Source: DHVE2 group archaeon (lineage in GTDB: Archaea; Thermoplasmatota; Thermoplasmata; Thermoplasmatales; Aciduliprofundaceae). Taken from it: 6,590 nt of DNA. The stretch covers positions 1-6,590 of the forward strand of contig WAOY01000055.1 of NCBI GenBank assembly GCA_015520985.1, written 5' to 3'. The notes under the pieces are model-generated. The model saw only the letters and a list, made by a program, of their open reading frames with translations, had not been told where the DNA came from and did not search any database. Each line of letters starts with the position of its first letter. Within the stretch, counting starts at the first letter, position 1. The position numbers were made by a program, and so were the translations under genes. This document shows positions 6,197 to 6,590 of the stretch, piece after piece.

Positions 6197-6590
6197 TCAC
6201 AACCTTCTGTGGAACTCTCCCTCTCCGCCCAGTTTCTGGAACTCCTCGATGATCCTCTTGGCCGTTTTGCTGAGCATTTCCTCGGCGGTCTTGTAGTCCT
6301 CCGCCTTGACGTATATCCTGTACCTGGGAGCGCCCACGTAGGTGATGGTGATGTCCTCACTTTCCGCCTCGGAGAGAACCTTCTTTATGTGCTCTATCCC
6401 GTCGGGGGCGGCTGTGGTGAGCTCCAGGAACCCGGATATCCGCACATACGGCGGGCTTATATTCTCCTTCGCCACCTGAACGAAGGTATCGATCCAGTCA
6501 CCCTCGAACCCTTCTTCCTCCAGGACGTCCTCGTTCATGGCCGCGTCCTCAAAGGCGCCATACAATGTGCCGAAATGCTCAATGAGGTCA
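6197..6590 (-). CDS. eif2a: Translation initiation factor aIF2 subunit alpha, C-terminal part (5' end outside window)
   Basis: The alpha subunit of archaeal initiation factor 2, which with the beta and gamma subunits carries initiator methionyl-tRNA to the small ribosomal subunit. The frame is open to the right edge, reading DLIEHFGTLYGAFEDAA; the TTG at 6565 is an internal Leu codon, not the start. AKENISPPYVRISGFLELTT followed by APDGIEHIKKVL is the characteristic alpha-beta C-terminal domain (domain 3), which contacts the gamma subunit. About 130 residues are visible of a protein usually near 265; the N-terminal S1 domain and most of the helical domain are missing. It is followed after two bases by nop10. 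The identification is firm. Confidence 0.93.
   Translation of the reverse strand, partial: DLIEHFGTLYGAFEDAAMNEDVLEEEGFEGDWIDTFVQVAKENISPPYVRISGFLELTTAAPDGIEHIKKVLSEAESEDITITYVGAPRYRIYVKAEDYKTAEEMLSKTAKRIIEEFQKLGGEGEFHRRL

Noticed and set aside
6145..6360. Minus-strand frame of 71 codons overlapping the aIF2-alpha/nop10 junction
   Set aside because: It is an out-of-frame reading of the aIF2-alpha and Nop10 coding sequences, rich in Arg, Ser and Pro. Both real frames match their families.
1..6590. CRISPR array, tRNA or rRNA genes, insertion sequence ends, phage or defence cluster
   Set aside because: I saw no regularly spaced repeats, no tRNA-like cloverleaf or rRNA segment and no transposase or integrase. 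Nearly all bases lie in housekeeping or metabolic genes.

Overview
The window looks like the chromosome of a euryarchaeon. It carries core archaeal information-processing genes: the C-terminal parts of Pus10 and aIF2-alpha, a complete Nop10, a PAC2-type proteasome chaperone and a UPF0201 RNA-binding-like protein. It also has TATA-like promoters with little or no leader, and many AGG/AGA arginine codons in the Pus10 fragment. A bacterial-type formate-tetrahydrofolate ligase in such a genome suggests a Thermoplasmata-like lineage (Aciduliprofundum/DHVE2 or relatives). That placement is an inference from gene content and was not tested by comparison.

Layout. Plus strand, 1-1647: the 3' end of pus10 overlaps a CPBP-family intramembrane protease gene that carries a C-terminal zinc ribbon. 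Minus strand, 3553 down to 1642: a tightly overlapping three-gene unit encodes an endonuclease IV/xylose isomerase-like TIM-barrel protein, 6-phospho-3-hexuloisomerase and a UPF0201 protein. Its last gene runs six bases into the end of the plus-strand protease gene. Minus strand, 5227 down to 3605: a single-gene unit encodes formate-tetrahydrofolate ligase, with a TATA-like box before it and a T-rich stretch after it. Minus strand, 6590 down to 5269: aIF2-alpha (5' end outside the window), Nop10 and the PAC2 protein follow each other with a 2-base gap and a 13-base overlap. Nop10 (57 codons) is a short gene that is easy to miss.

How the genes fit together. The right-hand block is a known archaeal housekeeping arrangement linking translation initiation, H/ACA pseudouridylation and proteasome assembly. 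Pus10, at the left edge, is a second and protein-only pseudouridylation activity. The middle holds C1 and pentose metabolism: formate activation on a folate, and the ribulose monophosphate route to ribose phosphates. No gap exceeds about 50 bases. I saw no tRNA, rRNA, CRISPR array, insertion sequence or phage gene.

I found no clear undescribed system. The points most worth a second look are the altered predicted metal site of the TIM-barrel protein, the zinc ribbon on the CPBP protease, a Phe in place of the usual folate-stacking Trp in the formate ligase, and promoter spacing that moves the formate ligase start to its second ATG.
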